34,060 bases of DNA from a virus. The notes beneath the pieces were generated by a model. It was not told where the DNA came from, did no database searches, and saw nothing but the letters and a program-made list of their open reading frames with translations. Positions 7,309 through 13,079 of the stretch are shown here, piece after piece. Numbering within the stretch: the stretch's first letter is position 1; each line of letters begins with the position of its first letter. Both the position numbers and the translations under genes were made by a program. The stretch spans positions 1-34,060 of the IMG/VR virus record IMGVR_UViG_3300033145_000444. One strand, written 5' to 3'.

Positions 7309-7764
7309 ATGAAAAAAGAACCTCCCTTACGGGATTATCGATTTCATTTAGTCGTTCTAGGGGTTATTTTGGTCTTATTAGTAGGAATACTCATCTTATG
7401 GCCGAAAACAGCTCACAGCGAAGCTCAGGGGGTAAATATACCCTTCCTAGAGCCAATAGCTCCCCACTATGTTCCTTATATAGAAACTTATGGGGCAATA
7501 GTAGACAGAACAATGACTTTAGAGGAAACGATAATTGCCGATTGTGTCTGGAACAAAGAAAGTAGTAGAGGACAAAATATGTTTGGGGATTACCGAGATG
7601 GAGTTCCTATGGCATATGGACATTTCCAAATATGGTTAAGCCTTCATCTCATAACTTACGAATGTGCGATGGATTATAATTGTAGTCTATCTTACTTTCT
7701 AAAAGAGGTAAGGATGGGGAACGGAGAGCTTTGGACAACATATAAAGGTTGTTTAAATAATTAA
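7309..7764 (+). CDS. Membrane-anchored lysozyme/transglycosylase-like protein
   Basis: ATG 7309 is preferred to an in-frame TTG at 7273 that overlaps the promoter. The product starts with a charged segment, then one long membrane helix (VVLGVILVLLVGILILW), ending at an AHSEA site that could be cleaved as a signal. The rest contains CVWNKESSRGQNMFGD and GVPMAYGHFQIW, which resemble the catalytic Glu region and following GxFQI motif of SLT/goose-type lysozymes. Two Cys in the C-terminal part may form a disulphide. It probably acts on peptidoglycan, either in lysis or in virion entry. Confidence 0.6.
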   Translation: MKKEPPLRDYRFHLVVLGVILVLLVGILILWPKTAHSEAQGVNIPFLEPIAPHYVPYIETYGAIVDRTMTLEETIIADCVWNKESSRGQNMFGDYRDGVPMAYGHFQIWLSLHLITYECAMDYNCSLSYFLKEVRMGNGELWTTYKGCLNN

Positions 7765-7941
7765 CTTGCCCTTTGTCTTAGATGCAATTTGAGAAAAGGG
7801 ACAAAAATTGGGCTTTCCCACAAGTACCAAAGACTTTTATAGGGAATAAATTACATCACCTTTAGCATTTTCTCGGAAAATGAAAAGGAATATAACATAA
7901 AATTTACTCTTTAAGATTTGGCAACTATGGGACAGCTCTAT
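7765..7941 (+). other. Non-coding, hairpin-rich stretch
   Basis: No convincing ORF is present. A nested stem joins GCCC...TTTGTC (from about 7769) to GACAAA...GGGC (to about 7813). A compact hairpin CATTTTC-TCG-GAAAATG occupies about 7868-7884. The stretch runs into the tRNA-like element and its terminator, so it may be the 5' part of a longer non-coding transcript. Confidence 0.35.
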
Positions 7942-8024
7942 GGGTAGTGATAAAACAGTTTGTCAATTCTGTTTTATGGCAACAGCGTTTATCGCTTGTG
8001 AAGGTTCAAATCCTTAGCTACCCC
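7942..8024 (+). ncRNA. tRNA-like element, atypical
   Basis: GGGTAGT (7942-7948) pairs with GCTACCC (8017-8023) as a seven-base acceptor stem. Just inside is a T-arm-like GAAGG-TTCAAAT-CCTTA (8000-8016) with four pairs and the conserved TTCAAAT loop. The interior is not cloverleaf-like. A nine-base stem ATAAAACAG/CTGTTTTAT (7950-7958, 7969-7977) has a ten-base loop containing TTGTCAA, followed by a short AGCG/CGCT hairpin. There is no D-arm and no encoded CCA. A terminator follows at once. It could be a degenerate tRNA, a tRNA mimic or an unrelated structured RNA. Confidence 0.35.
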
Positions 8025-8029
8025 ACAAG

Positions 8030-8066
8030 AACACCTTTGTGCGGACAGCCTTGAGGTGTTTTTGTT
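8030..8066 (+). terminator. Rho-independent terminator
   Basis: AACACCT (8030-8036) pairs with AGGTGTT (8054-8060), followed immediately by TTTTGTTT. It closes the tRNA-like transcript and insulates it from the promoter at 8079. Confidence 0.7.
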
Positions 8067-8078
8067 TATCAGAAGGGG

Positions 8079-8106
8079 TTGACAAGCTCTGTGGGTATGC
8101 TATTAT
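8079..8106 (+). promoter_or_regulatory. Sigma70 promoter with extended -10
   Basis: TTGACA (8079-8084), 16-base spacer, TATTAT (8101-8106) preceded by TGC, an extended -10. A start near 8113 gives a leader of about 115 bases before the endonuclease VII gene. Confidence 0.65.
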
Positions 8107-8178
8107 TAGATTAACCCGTGAGATAGATAAAATTTTAAGCTTAAGAAACTAGAAAAATAAGGGTCAATTAAACAATAT

Positions 8179-8228
8179 CCACTTGCATTTTCCCGCCCCT
8201 ACCGCAAGTGGAGGCGGGATTTATTTTT
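8179..8228 (+). promoter_or_regulatory. Attenuator-like leader with two competing hairpins
   Basis: Stem A is CCACTTGC (8179-8186) with GCAAGTGG (8204-8211). Stem B is TCCCGCC (8191-8197) with GGCGGGA (8213-8219), extended inward by further pairs that use bases 8208-8211 of stem A. Stem B is followed by TTTATTTTT, as in an intrinsic terminator, and by the ATG at 8229. The two stems cannot form together, which is the geometry of an anti-terminator/terminator or translation switch. Confidence 0.55.
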
Positions 8229-8570
8229 ATGCCTATTAAAAATATAAGAAGAAGGAGAAGGTTTCAGAGAGAATATTATTACAGAAATAAGGATAAATGC
8301 AAAAAATATAATCAGAGCTATTATTTTTTAAAGAAGTATGGGATTACTGTAGAGAAAAAAAATAGAATGATAAAGAAACAAAACAATAAATGTATTATTT
8401 GTAATAGATTGTTTCATAAGAGAAACTGTCATCTTGACCATAATCATTCAGATGGAGTGATAAGGGGAATTTTATGTACAAATTGTAACACTGCTTTAGG
8501 GCTCGTGAATGATGACATCAACGTATTGAGAAAGATGATTAAATACATCGACAATAACGGGGGAATTTAA
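8229..8570 (+). CDS. Recombination endonuclease VII (Holliday junction resolvase)
   Basis: ATG 8229 is preferred to the in-frame GTG 8208, which lies inside the leader hairpin. The 113-aa protein has the Endonuclease_7 signature: CIIC (Cys55, Cys58), HLDHNHSDG at about 68-76 with the catalytic His/Asp/Asn set, and RGILCTNCNTALG at about 79-91 with the second zinc Cys pair and the RG.LC..CN motif. In T4 the homologue gp49 resolves branched DNA before packaging. The basic N-terminus (RRRRRFQREYYYRN) probably contacts DNA. Confidence 0.88.
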   Translation: MPIKNIRRRRRFQREYYYRNKDKCKKYNQSYYFLKKYGITVEKKNRMIKKQNNKCIICNRLFHKRNCHLDHNHSDGVIRGILCTNCNTALGLVNDDINVLRKMIKYIDNNGGI

Positions 8571-8575
8571 GTTTT

Positions 8576-8610
8576 GCTCACCTTCTCACGGGGGTGGGCA
8601 TTTATTTTAT
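8576..8610 (+). terminator. Hairpin plus T-rich tract between genes
   Basis: GCTCACC (8576-8582) pairs with GGTGGGC (8593-8599), including one G-U, and is followed by ATTTATTTTAT. It resembles a terminator. As at 8229, the T-rich tract runs directly into the next ATG (8611), so it may also control translation of that gene. Confidence 0.55.
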
Positions 8611-8844
8611 ATGGAGATAACAGAAGAACAAAACATAGAGAATATGAAGAAGTGTCCGAGATTTGAGGGATGTAATATTCCTAGATGTCCTCTTGATTAT
8701 TGGATGTTAGAAAGAGTAGAATTGGCAGAAGATGAGAGATGTATTTTGAGAGGGAAACAGAGGTCAAAAAGGGTAAAAGGTATAAGGAGTGCTAAAATGG
8801 GTAGTATCTCCAAGTTCGTGTGTAAAAAAAACAGAAACCTCTAA
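8611..8844 (+). CDS. 77-aa Cys-containing protein
   Basis: The product MEITEEQNIENMKKCPRFEG continues CNIPRCPLDYWM, then AEDERCILRGKQ. The four Cys in CPRFEGCNIPRCPLD...ERC suggest a small metal site. The C-terminal part is basic. The start has no SD but sits directly after a hairpin and AT-rich leader. Function unknown. Confidence 0.5.
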   Translation: MEITEEQNIENMKKCPRFEGCNIPRCPLDYWMLERVELAEDERCILRGKQRSKRVKGIRSAKMGSISKFVCKKNRNL

Positions 8845-8871
8845 ATAATACACGTATAGATTACTTCTTGG

Positions 8872-8947
8872 GTTCTGGGTAGGAGTGCGAAATTTATGTG
8901 AGTATCGCTTTGATGTGGTAACCATAAGATTAGTCCCTACCTAGAAC
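8872..8947 (+). ncRNA. Predicted three-way-junction RNA of unknown family
   Basis: A 12-base closing stem joins 8872-8883 to 8936-8947 (11 Watson-Crick pairs and one G-U). It encloses GCGA/TCGC (8887-8890 with 8905-8908) and a small hairpin with TGG-TAA-CCA at its tip (8914-8926). The overall shape is that of a compact aptamer or small RNA. I could not match it to a known riboswitch or ribozyme. It lies in a gene-free gap. Confidence 0.45.
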
Positions 8948-8977
8948 TGAGGAAATACAATCAAAGTTTTTATTCTA

Positions 8978-9070
8978 TTCTTTTAAAAGAAAAAACCTCG
9001 CCGATTTTTTAGAGATTAGCAAAGGATGAGAAGGAAAGAAAATCGGGTCAAAGAGTTTCTTTTAAAAGAA
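8978..9070. repeat. Nested inverted repeats bounded by two copies of TTCTTTTAAAAGAA
   Basis: The 14-bp palindrome occurs at 8978-8991 and 9057-9070. Between them CCGATTTT (about 9001-9008) and AAAATCGG (about 9040-9047) form a second inverted repeat. The two palindromes can also pair with each other, making a 93-base cruciform or long hairpin. A third palindrome copy sits at 5730. This looks like a binding-site array or operator. Confidence 0.55.
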
Positions 9071-9112
9071 TGGTTAGCCGAGCAGATGAAATACTGTTAA
9101 CAGCTCTAACCA
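9071..9112 (+). other. Hairpin in the non-coding gap
   Basis: TGGTTA (9071-9076) pairs with TAACCA (9107-9112), and GAGC (9080-9083) with GCTC (9103-9106). The loop contains the palindrome CTGTTAACAG (9094-9103). It directly follows the second TTCTTTTAAAAGAA copy. The rest of the gap to 9287 shows only a TTGACA-like box (9230-9235) and a TATAAT (about 9249-9254), spaced too closely for a standard promoter. Confidence 0.4.
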
Positions 9113-9287
9113 ATAAAAGGTAAAGTAAAGTAATAAGTTAGAAGATAAGAGGGTCAAAGACACCTCACCCAGTGAAAGCATAAGAAGAGTAGCACGCTTT
9201 TTATCACCCAAGTTATCTATTAGCTTCCTTTGACAAATACTGGGCTATTATAATTAACTCTTATAAGCACATAAGAGAGGGTGAACT

Positions 9288-9449
9288 ATGAAAATACATT
9301 ACGCATACTATAAGCATAAAAAAGGAAAGGTTTATTTAAAAAGAAATGGGTGGAAAAAGTTTCAAGAAGTAGAATTAAAAATGTTTTATTATAAAGGACA
9401 ATCTTATTTAAAAGTCGTTCCAGTAAATAATCAAATAAAATTATGTTAA
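9288..9449 (+). CDS. 53-aa basic protein
   Basis: A strong SD (AGAGAGGGTG) precedes ATG 9288. The product MKIHYAYYKHKKGKVYLKRN continues GWKKFQEVELKMFYYKGQSY. It is short, basic and rich in Tyr, with a beta-strand pattern. It overlaps the next gene by seven bases. Function unknown. Confidence 0.55.
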   Translation: MKIHYAYYKHKKGKVYLKRNGWKKFQEVELKMFYYKGQSYLKVVPVNNQIKLC

Positions 9450-10060
9450 TAAACTTATTAAGCCAATTAGGAATTATAGTTACTATCTTAGCCTCTTTGA
9501 CCCAGCAGGTTGAAATACTCCAACAAAAAGTTGAAGATTTCTCGCAAGTTGAGGTGCTTCAACAAAAAGTGGAGAAAATGGTAGAAGAAAGCGAGGTAAT
9601 AGAAGAAGTTTTAGAAGAAAAGGTCGAAGAGTTAGATGTTTCAGAAACCTTTAAATGTAGGTATGATAGTGAAATATGTGATTGCGAGGTTATGGTGAAA
9701 GGTCAAGCTATTGCTTTCAGGCGGGTTAATTGTGAATACTGCCCTAGATTTGAAATGGACGAATTAAAAACTTATTATAACCCAGCGATAGGAGAATACT
9801 TTAGTTTAGAAAAAGGAGAATGTTTCAATGTTCCCTGCCAAAACTGCGAAGAACTGAACTATTGGGGGGACACCTTTATTGATTGTAACTACTTTAAAGG
9901 CGGTTGTCCTGATAGTTGGAAAGAAAGAAAATGGCAATCACTTCACTACTTTGAATGTTGGATGGATAAATGTGTGGAACGGGGGACAAAAGGTTATAGA
10001 TATTTAAGTGAACAAGGTAACTGGATAGAAGCTGACTTACCTGAAGATTATAATTATTAA
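9443..10060 (+). CDS. Membrane-anchored Cys-rich protein with coiled coil
   Basis: This 205-aa protein begins with a hydrophobic segment (LINLLSQLGIIVTILASL), then a coiled coil with heptad-like VEILQQKVEDF / VEVLQQKVEKM repeats and an acidic stretch to about residue 68. The C-terminal 130 residues contain about 13 Cys, many in CxC or CxxC spacing (CDC, CEYC, CQNC), plus many aromatic residues. The layout suggests an exported or tail-anchored protein with a disulphide or metal-stabilised head. I do not recognise a family. Confidence 0.6.
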   Translation: MLINLLSQLGIIVTILASLTQQVEILQQKVEDFSQVEVLQQKVEKMVEESEVIEEVLEEKVEELDVSETFKCRYDSEICDCEVMVKGQAIAFRRVNCEYCPRFEMDELKTYYNPAIGEYFSLEKGECFNVPCQNCEELNYWGDTFIDCNYFKGGCPDSWKERKWQSLHYFECWMDKCVERGTKGYRYLSEQGNWIEADLPEDYNY

Positions 10061-10065
10061 GAGTA

Positions 10066-10080
10066 ACCCTCGTAGAGGGT
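10066..10080 (+). promoter_or_regulatory. Hairpin with the Shine-Dalgarno in its 3' arm
   Basis: ACCCTC (10066-10071) pairs with GAGGGT (10075-10080) around a GTA loop. The GAGGG arm is the SD of ATG 10088, with an eight-base spacing. Folding would hide the ribosome site. A near-identical element precedes the gene at 12463. Confidence 0.6.
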
Positions 10081-10087
10081 AAATAAT

Positions 10088-10216
10088 ATGAAAACTTGTA
10101 AAAGATGTAAAAAAGAGTTCAAGCCAAAAGGGGGGTCAAAGAGTACTTATTGTCCTAATTGTAGGAAGATAGAGAGTGCAAGGTCAATGTCTTATAAGAG
10201 AGGTAGAAGTTATTAA
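10088..10216 (+). CDS. 42-aa zinc-ribbon protein
   Basis: The product starts MKTCKRCKKEFKPKGGSKST and continues YCPNCRKIESARSMSYK. Two CxxC pairs (CKRC, CPNC) form a minimal zinc ribbon, and the rest is basic. It follows the SD-hairpin described at 10066. Probably a nucleic-acid-binding or adaptor protein; the role is unknown. Confidence 0.6.
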   Translation: MKTCKRCKKEFKPKGGSKSTYCPNCRKIESARSMSYKRGRSY

Positions 10217-10219
10217 CAG

Positions 10220-10247
10220 TTGACGATAGCTCTTGATATGTTATAAT
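10220..10247 (+). promoter_or_regulatory. Sigma70 promoter with extended -10
   Basis: TTGACG (10220-10225), 16-base spacer, TATAAT (10242-10247) with TGT just before it. The expected start near 10254 is only about three bases before ATG 10257, so the mRNA would be essentially leaderless. Confidence 0.65.
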
Positions 10248-10256
10248 GAAAACAAT

Positions 10257-10424
10257 ATGAAAAAAGATAGACAAATAGAAATACAAGAAGATATATTCAA
10301 ATACGCTTGGGAAAAATACAAGAATGAACTTACAATGCAAGTGTTTGTTGATGAAATATTAAAACCCACGCTAACAACCTTCTTCAGGAGGGTCAAAAAA
10401 AATGAAAATAAAAATAATAGTTGA
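10257..10424 (+). CDS. 55-aa protein, unknown, at the head of the rtcB operon
   Basis: ATG 10257 is chosen over in-frame TTG 10233, which lies inside the promoter. The product MKKDRQIEIQEDIFKYAWEK continues YKNELTMQVFVDEILKPTLT. It is helical and charged. It overlaps the next gene by 23 bases and opens a four-gene run ending in rtcB. Confidence 0.5.
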   Translation: MKKDRQIEIQEDIFKYAWEKYKNELTMQVFVDEILKPTLTTFFRRVKKNENKNNS

Positions 10425-10548
10425 AAGTGATAGTGGGGTAGTTCTAGGTAAAAGAGAAGCTGAAACCTTTGAGAGCGCTGAAGAAGATTTGGGTATGATG
10501 GAAAGATATATAACTAAGCATTATTTGGAAGAAGAACCAATAGAATGA
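10402..10548 (+). CDS. 48-aa acidic protein (DpnD/PcfM-like)
   Basis: A consensus SD AGGAGGG precedes ATG 10402. The product MKIKIIVESDSGVVLGKREA continues ETFESAEEDLGMMERYITKH. The N-terminal beta strands followed by an EA-rich helix recall small DpnD/PcfM-like phage proteins. It overlaps its neighbour by ATGA. Function unknown. Confidence 0.55.
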   Translation: MKIKIIVESDSGVVLGKREAETFESAEEDLGMMERYITKHYLEEEPIE

Positions 10549-10733
10549 AAAAATACATCGTCTGGGCGGTCATAGACAAAAACAAAGAGTTAATAGTAGA
10601 CCAAACATCCTTTTATGGGGAAAAAGATTATGCTGTATCTGTTGCTAACCAAATGAACAGGTCGGTTACTGAAAAGAAGAAACCCTATAAAGTTAAAAAG
10701 GCTTGCTTAATTATTAATCCTCAAATTATATGA
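10545..10733 (+). CDS. 62-aa protein, unknown
   Basis: ATG 10545 overlaps the previous stop, and its own stop overlaps the rtcB start (10730). The product (MKKYIVWAVIDKNKELIVDQ, then EKDYAVSVANQMN) looks like a small alpha/beta protein. Tight coupling to rtcB suggests co-regulation, though not necessarily shared function. Confidence 0.55.
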   Translation: MKKYIVWAVIDKNKELIVDQTSFYGEKDYAVSVANQMNRSVTEKKKPYKVKKACLIINPQII

Positions 10734-11917
10734 AAATATTAAATACAAAAATACCATTAAAAATATGGACTGACGATATTGAAGATGGAGCCTTAGAACA
10801 AGCTAAGCATCTTACAGAGCTTCCTTTTGCCTTTAAGCACATTGCTATAATGCCTGATACTCATCAAGGTTATGGTATGCCTATTGGTGGAGTAATGGCT
10901 ACGAAGGGGGTTGTAGTGCCAAATGCGGTCGGTGTCGATATCGGGTGCGGAATGTGTGCTGTTAAAACTTCTTTAACTGAAATAGATACCGACACTCTCA
11001 AAAAAATAATGGGAGAGATTAGGAAAGTTGTGCCTGTTGGATTCTCTCGCCATAAAGAAAAACAAAATATGGATTTAATGCCAACTGGTAATAATATCCC
11101 AGAAGAAGGGATTGTTCTTAAAGAGTGGGAAAAAGCTCAAACCCAAATAGGAACATTGGGTGGTGGCAATCACTTTATTGAGATACAAAAAGGTTCAGAT
11201 GGGCATATTTGGATAATGATACATTCAGGAAGTAGAAATCTAGGTTTAAAGATAGCAGACTACTACAATAAATTAGCGATTGAGTTAAATGAAAAATGGT
11301 ATACAGGTGTTCCCAAGCAATGGGAATTGGCTCATCTGCCGATAGACAGTGAAGAGGGTCAAGATTATTTAGGAGAAATGAACTATGCTGTTGAATTTGC
11401 TTTAGCTAATAGGAAGTTGATGATGGATAGGATAAAAGATATTTTTGAACCATATTTAGATAGAAGTGCTTGTGTATTAGAATTAGAATGGAATGGTTTT
11501 GACGAAATGATAAACATAGCTCATAACTACGCTTCTTTAGAAAATCACTTTGGAGAGAATGTTTGGGTTCATAGAAAAGGTGCGACTCTCGCAAGAGAAG
11601 GAACGATTGGAATAATACCTGGAAGTCAAGGAACTAAAAGTTATATTGTTAAAGGATTAGGAAACCCAGAGAGTTTTGAAAGTTGTTCTCACGGAGCTGG
11701 TAGATTGATGAGTAGAAAGAAGGCTTGTAATGAATTAGACCTAGAAAAAGAAATAAAGATGCTTAACGATAAGGGAGTTATTCATTCTATTAGGGGTAAT
11801 AACGATTTAGATGAAGCCCCTAGTGCCTATAAAGATATTTCAAAGGTTATGGAAAATCAAAAAGATTTAGTCGAAATTTTGGTTGAGCTAACCCCATTAG
11901 CAGTAATTAAAGGATAA
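10730..11917 (+). CDS. rtcB: RNA-splicing ligase RtcB
   Basis: The 395-aa protein carries the RtcB signature: DTHQGYGMPIGG near 43-54, GVDIGCGMCAV near 68-78 with the manganese ligands Asp70 and Cys73, GGGNHFIEI near 144-152, HSGSRNLG near 165-172, GSQGTKSYI near 298-306, and CSHGAGR near 319-325 with His321 as the expected guanylylated residue. RtcB joins 2',3'-cyclic phosphate and 5'-OH RNA ends using GTP. In a phage it could repair tRNAs or rRNA cut by host defence nucleases. It lies in a four-gene operon. Length is normal and no key residue appears missing. Confidence 0.93.
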   Translation: MKILNTKIPLKIWTDDIEDGALEQAKHLTELPFAFKHIAIMPDTHQGYGMPIGGVMATKGVVVPNAVGVDIGCGMCAVKTSLTEIDTDTLKKIMGEIRKVVPVGFSRHKEKQNMDLMPTGNNIPEEGIVLKEWEKAQTQIGTLGGGNHFIEIQKGSDGHIWIMIHSGSRNLGLKIADYYNKLAIELNEKWYTGVPKQWELAHLPIDSEEGQDYLGEMNYAVEFALANRKLMMDRIKDIFEPYLDRSACVLELEWNGFDEMINIAHNYASLENHFGENVWVHRKGATLAREGTIGIIPGSQGTKSYIVKGLGNPESFESCSHGAGRLMSRKKACNELDLEKEIKMLNDKGVIHSIRGNNDLDEAPSAYKDISKVMENQKDLVEILVELTPLAVIKG

Positions 11918-11918
11918 C

Positions 11919-11934
11919 CCCTGCTTTAGCAGGG
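11919..11934 (+). terminator. Hairpin after rtcB
   Basis: CCCTGC (11919-11924) pairs with GCAGGG (11929-11934) around a TTTA loop, starting two bases after the rtcB stop. No U-tract follows. The form (ACCC...GGGTAA) matches the other small hairpins at 10066, 12222 and 12442. Confidence 0.5.
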
Positions 11935-11957
11935 TAACTAAGACTTTAATAAGTAAT

Positions 11958-12239
11958 ATGAAAGAAGAAAAGAAAAAACATAATAAAAGATGGAATTTGT
12001 GGCATCTTCTCGGATTCCATAAACACTTAAATTGTGTTGAATATGGAGACTTTGGTGGAGATTTTAAAATAGAATATCCAAACCCCTGGTCTTTATTCGG
12101 AGTCAAGTATAATCGTTATCAATGTTTAGAATGTGGGAGAAAGTTTTGGATGCCTAAGGGAAATTTTGAAGAAATAAAATCCAATGAAAGGTTTTTTAAA
12201 TCCCTAAATAACAAGATTAACCCCTCCAAAGGAGGGTAA
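11958..12239 (+). CDS. 93-aa protein with one CxxC
   Basis: ATG 11958 begins MKEEKKKHNKRWNLWHLLGF. The protein is basic at the start, aromatic in the middle (YPNPWSLFGVKYNRYQ), and has CLECGRKFW near 56-64, a half zinc ribbon that may pair with the upstream H/C residues. The last codons (NPSKGG-stop) are encoded by a perfect hairpin. Function unknown. Confidence 0.5.
   Translation: MKEEKKKHNKRWNLWHLLGFHKHLNCVEYGDFGGDFKIEYPNPWSLFGVKYNRYQCLECGRKFWMPKGNFEEIKSNERFFKSLNNKINPSKGG
12222..12236 (+). promoter_or_regulatory. Hairpin with SD-like arm at the end of a gene
   Basis: CCCTCC (12222-12227) and GGAGGG (12231-12236) enclose AAA, directly before the TAA at 12237. GGAGGG would be a strong SD for ATG 12250, but that frame encodes only nine residues (MKTKVTKIN). 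It may be a leader peptide or a decayed gene start. Confidence 0.5.
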
Positions 12240-12289
12240 CTAAGTAATATGAAAACAAAGGTCACTAAGATAAACTAATAAGTAAACAT

Positions 12290-12440
12290 TATAATAGATA
12301 GTTCTTTTCTGGGGGAAGGAATAATAGCGTTAAGGGCCATTTGAGTCATTCTCAATACGCAATAAGATGTCTGTTGCTCTTTGGTGCATCAAAACAACAA
12401 TCTTATTAAAAACTTGGCCTTTCCCCAAAAGAGAATTATC
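12290..12440 (+). ncRNA. Predicted rod-like structured RNA with its own -10 box
   Basis: A TATAAT (12290-12295) precedes the structure; no good -35 is visible. A 23-base stem pairs 12297-12319 with 12418-12440. It has four imperfect positions, of which three are G-U and one is A-C. Inside, 12361-12368 plus 12372-12376 pair with 12395-12407 around a three-base bulge, capped by TTTG/CAAA, and a small TTGAG/CTCAA hairpin lies near 12340. The region has no ORF beyond the nine-residue one at 12250. It could be a long leader of the gene at 12463 or an independent small RNA. Confidence 0.5.
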
Positions 12441-12441
12441 T

Positions 12442-12454
12442 CCCTCGCAGAGGG
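12442..12454 (+). promoter_or_regulatory. Hairpin hiding the Shine-Dalgarno of the 12463 gene
   Basis: CCCTC (12442-12446) pairs with GAGGG (12450-12454) around GCA. GAGGG is eight bases upstream of ATG 12463. Sequence and spacing copy the element at 10066 (GAGGGTAAATA...ATG). Confidence 0.6.
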
Positions 12455-12462
12455 TAAATATT

Positions 12463-13077
12463 ATGAATAATATAATAAGAGATAAAATAAAAGAACAAAT
12501 CTTAATGGGAGGAGGAGAAACTTTAGTTGATGCTATTTACTTAATATTTAAGAATGAAATAAAACAAGAAACAACCCAAGCTAAAAAAGACGGATACCTA
12601 AATGGTTGGACAAGAGCTTGTGCTGAAATGGAAAAGAGGGAAAAAAAAGAAAGAGCTAACCTAATAGAAGAAATGAACTTCCAAATAGAACAAACAATTG
12701 TTAGATGTAATCAATGGTGTCAGGAAGAAAAAGATAAAGAAAAAGTTATGAAACATAAATACAAAGGAGAAGATTTGGATATAATGAGGGCGGAAGCTGA
12801 AAATATACGCTATAATAAAGCTAAAAAAGAAGCTAAAAAGGAAGCCATTGAAAAAACCAAAGATAAATTAAAAGAATTAAAAGAACAATTAATAAACCAC
12901 AGGGACAAGGGCATAGCATTTTGGGCTTCAATGAATAACGCTATTAACTATTCTCAGGGTAAGAAACCATTAGAAGAAGTATTCAAAGACCAAGAAAAGA
13001 TATACGCCTTTTGGCAAGGGTGGTTTTTAGAAACAAATGAGCTGGGGGAAGAAGAAACTAAAGAGAGACCCCTTTAA
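12463..13077 (+). CDS. 204-aa coiled-coil protein, unknown
   Basis: ATG 12463 is chosen because a GAGGG SD precedes it. An upstream in-frame ATG at 12367 lies within the structured RNA and lacks an SD. The product is highly charged and helical, with long Lys/Glu runs in the middle (for example KAKKEAKKEAIEKTKDKLKE) and a globular end (DKGIAFWASMNNAINYSQGK). No domain is recognised. It leads into the repeat-containing ORFs. Confidence 0.6.
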   Translation: MNNIIRDKIKEQILMGGGETLVDAIYLIFKNEIKQETTQAKKDGYLNGWTRACAEMEKREKKERANLIEEMNFQIEQTIVRCNQWCQEEKDKEKVMKHKYKGEDLDIMRAEAENIRYNKAKKEAKKEAIEKTKDKLKELKEQLINHRDKGIAFWASMNNAINYSQGKKPLEEVFKDQEKIYAFWQGWFLETNELGEEETKERPL

Positions 13078-13079
13078 TT

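Noticed and set aside
7942-8024. Ordinary tRNA gene
   Set aside because: There is no D-arm, the anticodon-like loop has ten bases or a broken stem, one T-stem pair is missing and CCA is not encoded. Kept only as tRNA-like.
9230-9254. Promoter before 9288
   Set aside because: TTGACA and TATAAT are both present, but the spacer is only 13 bases, too short for a normal sigma70 site.
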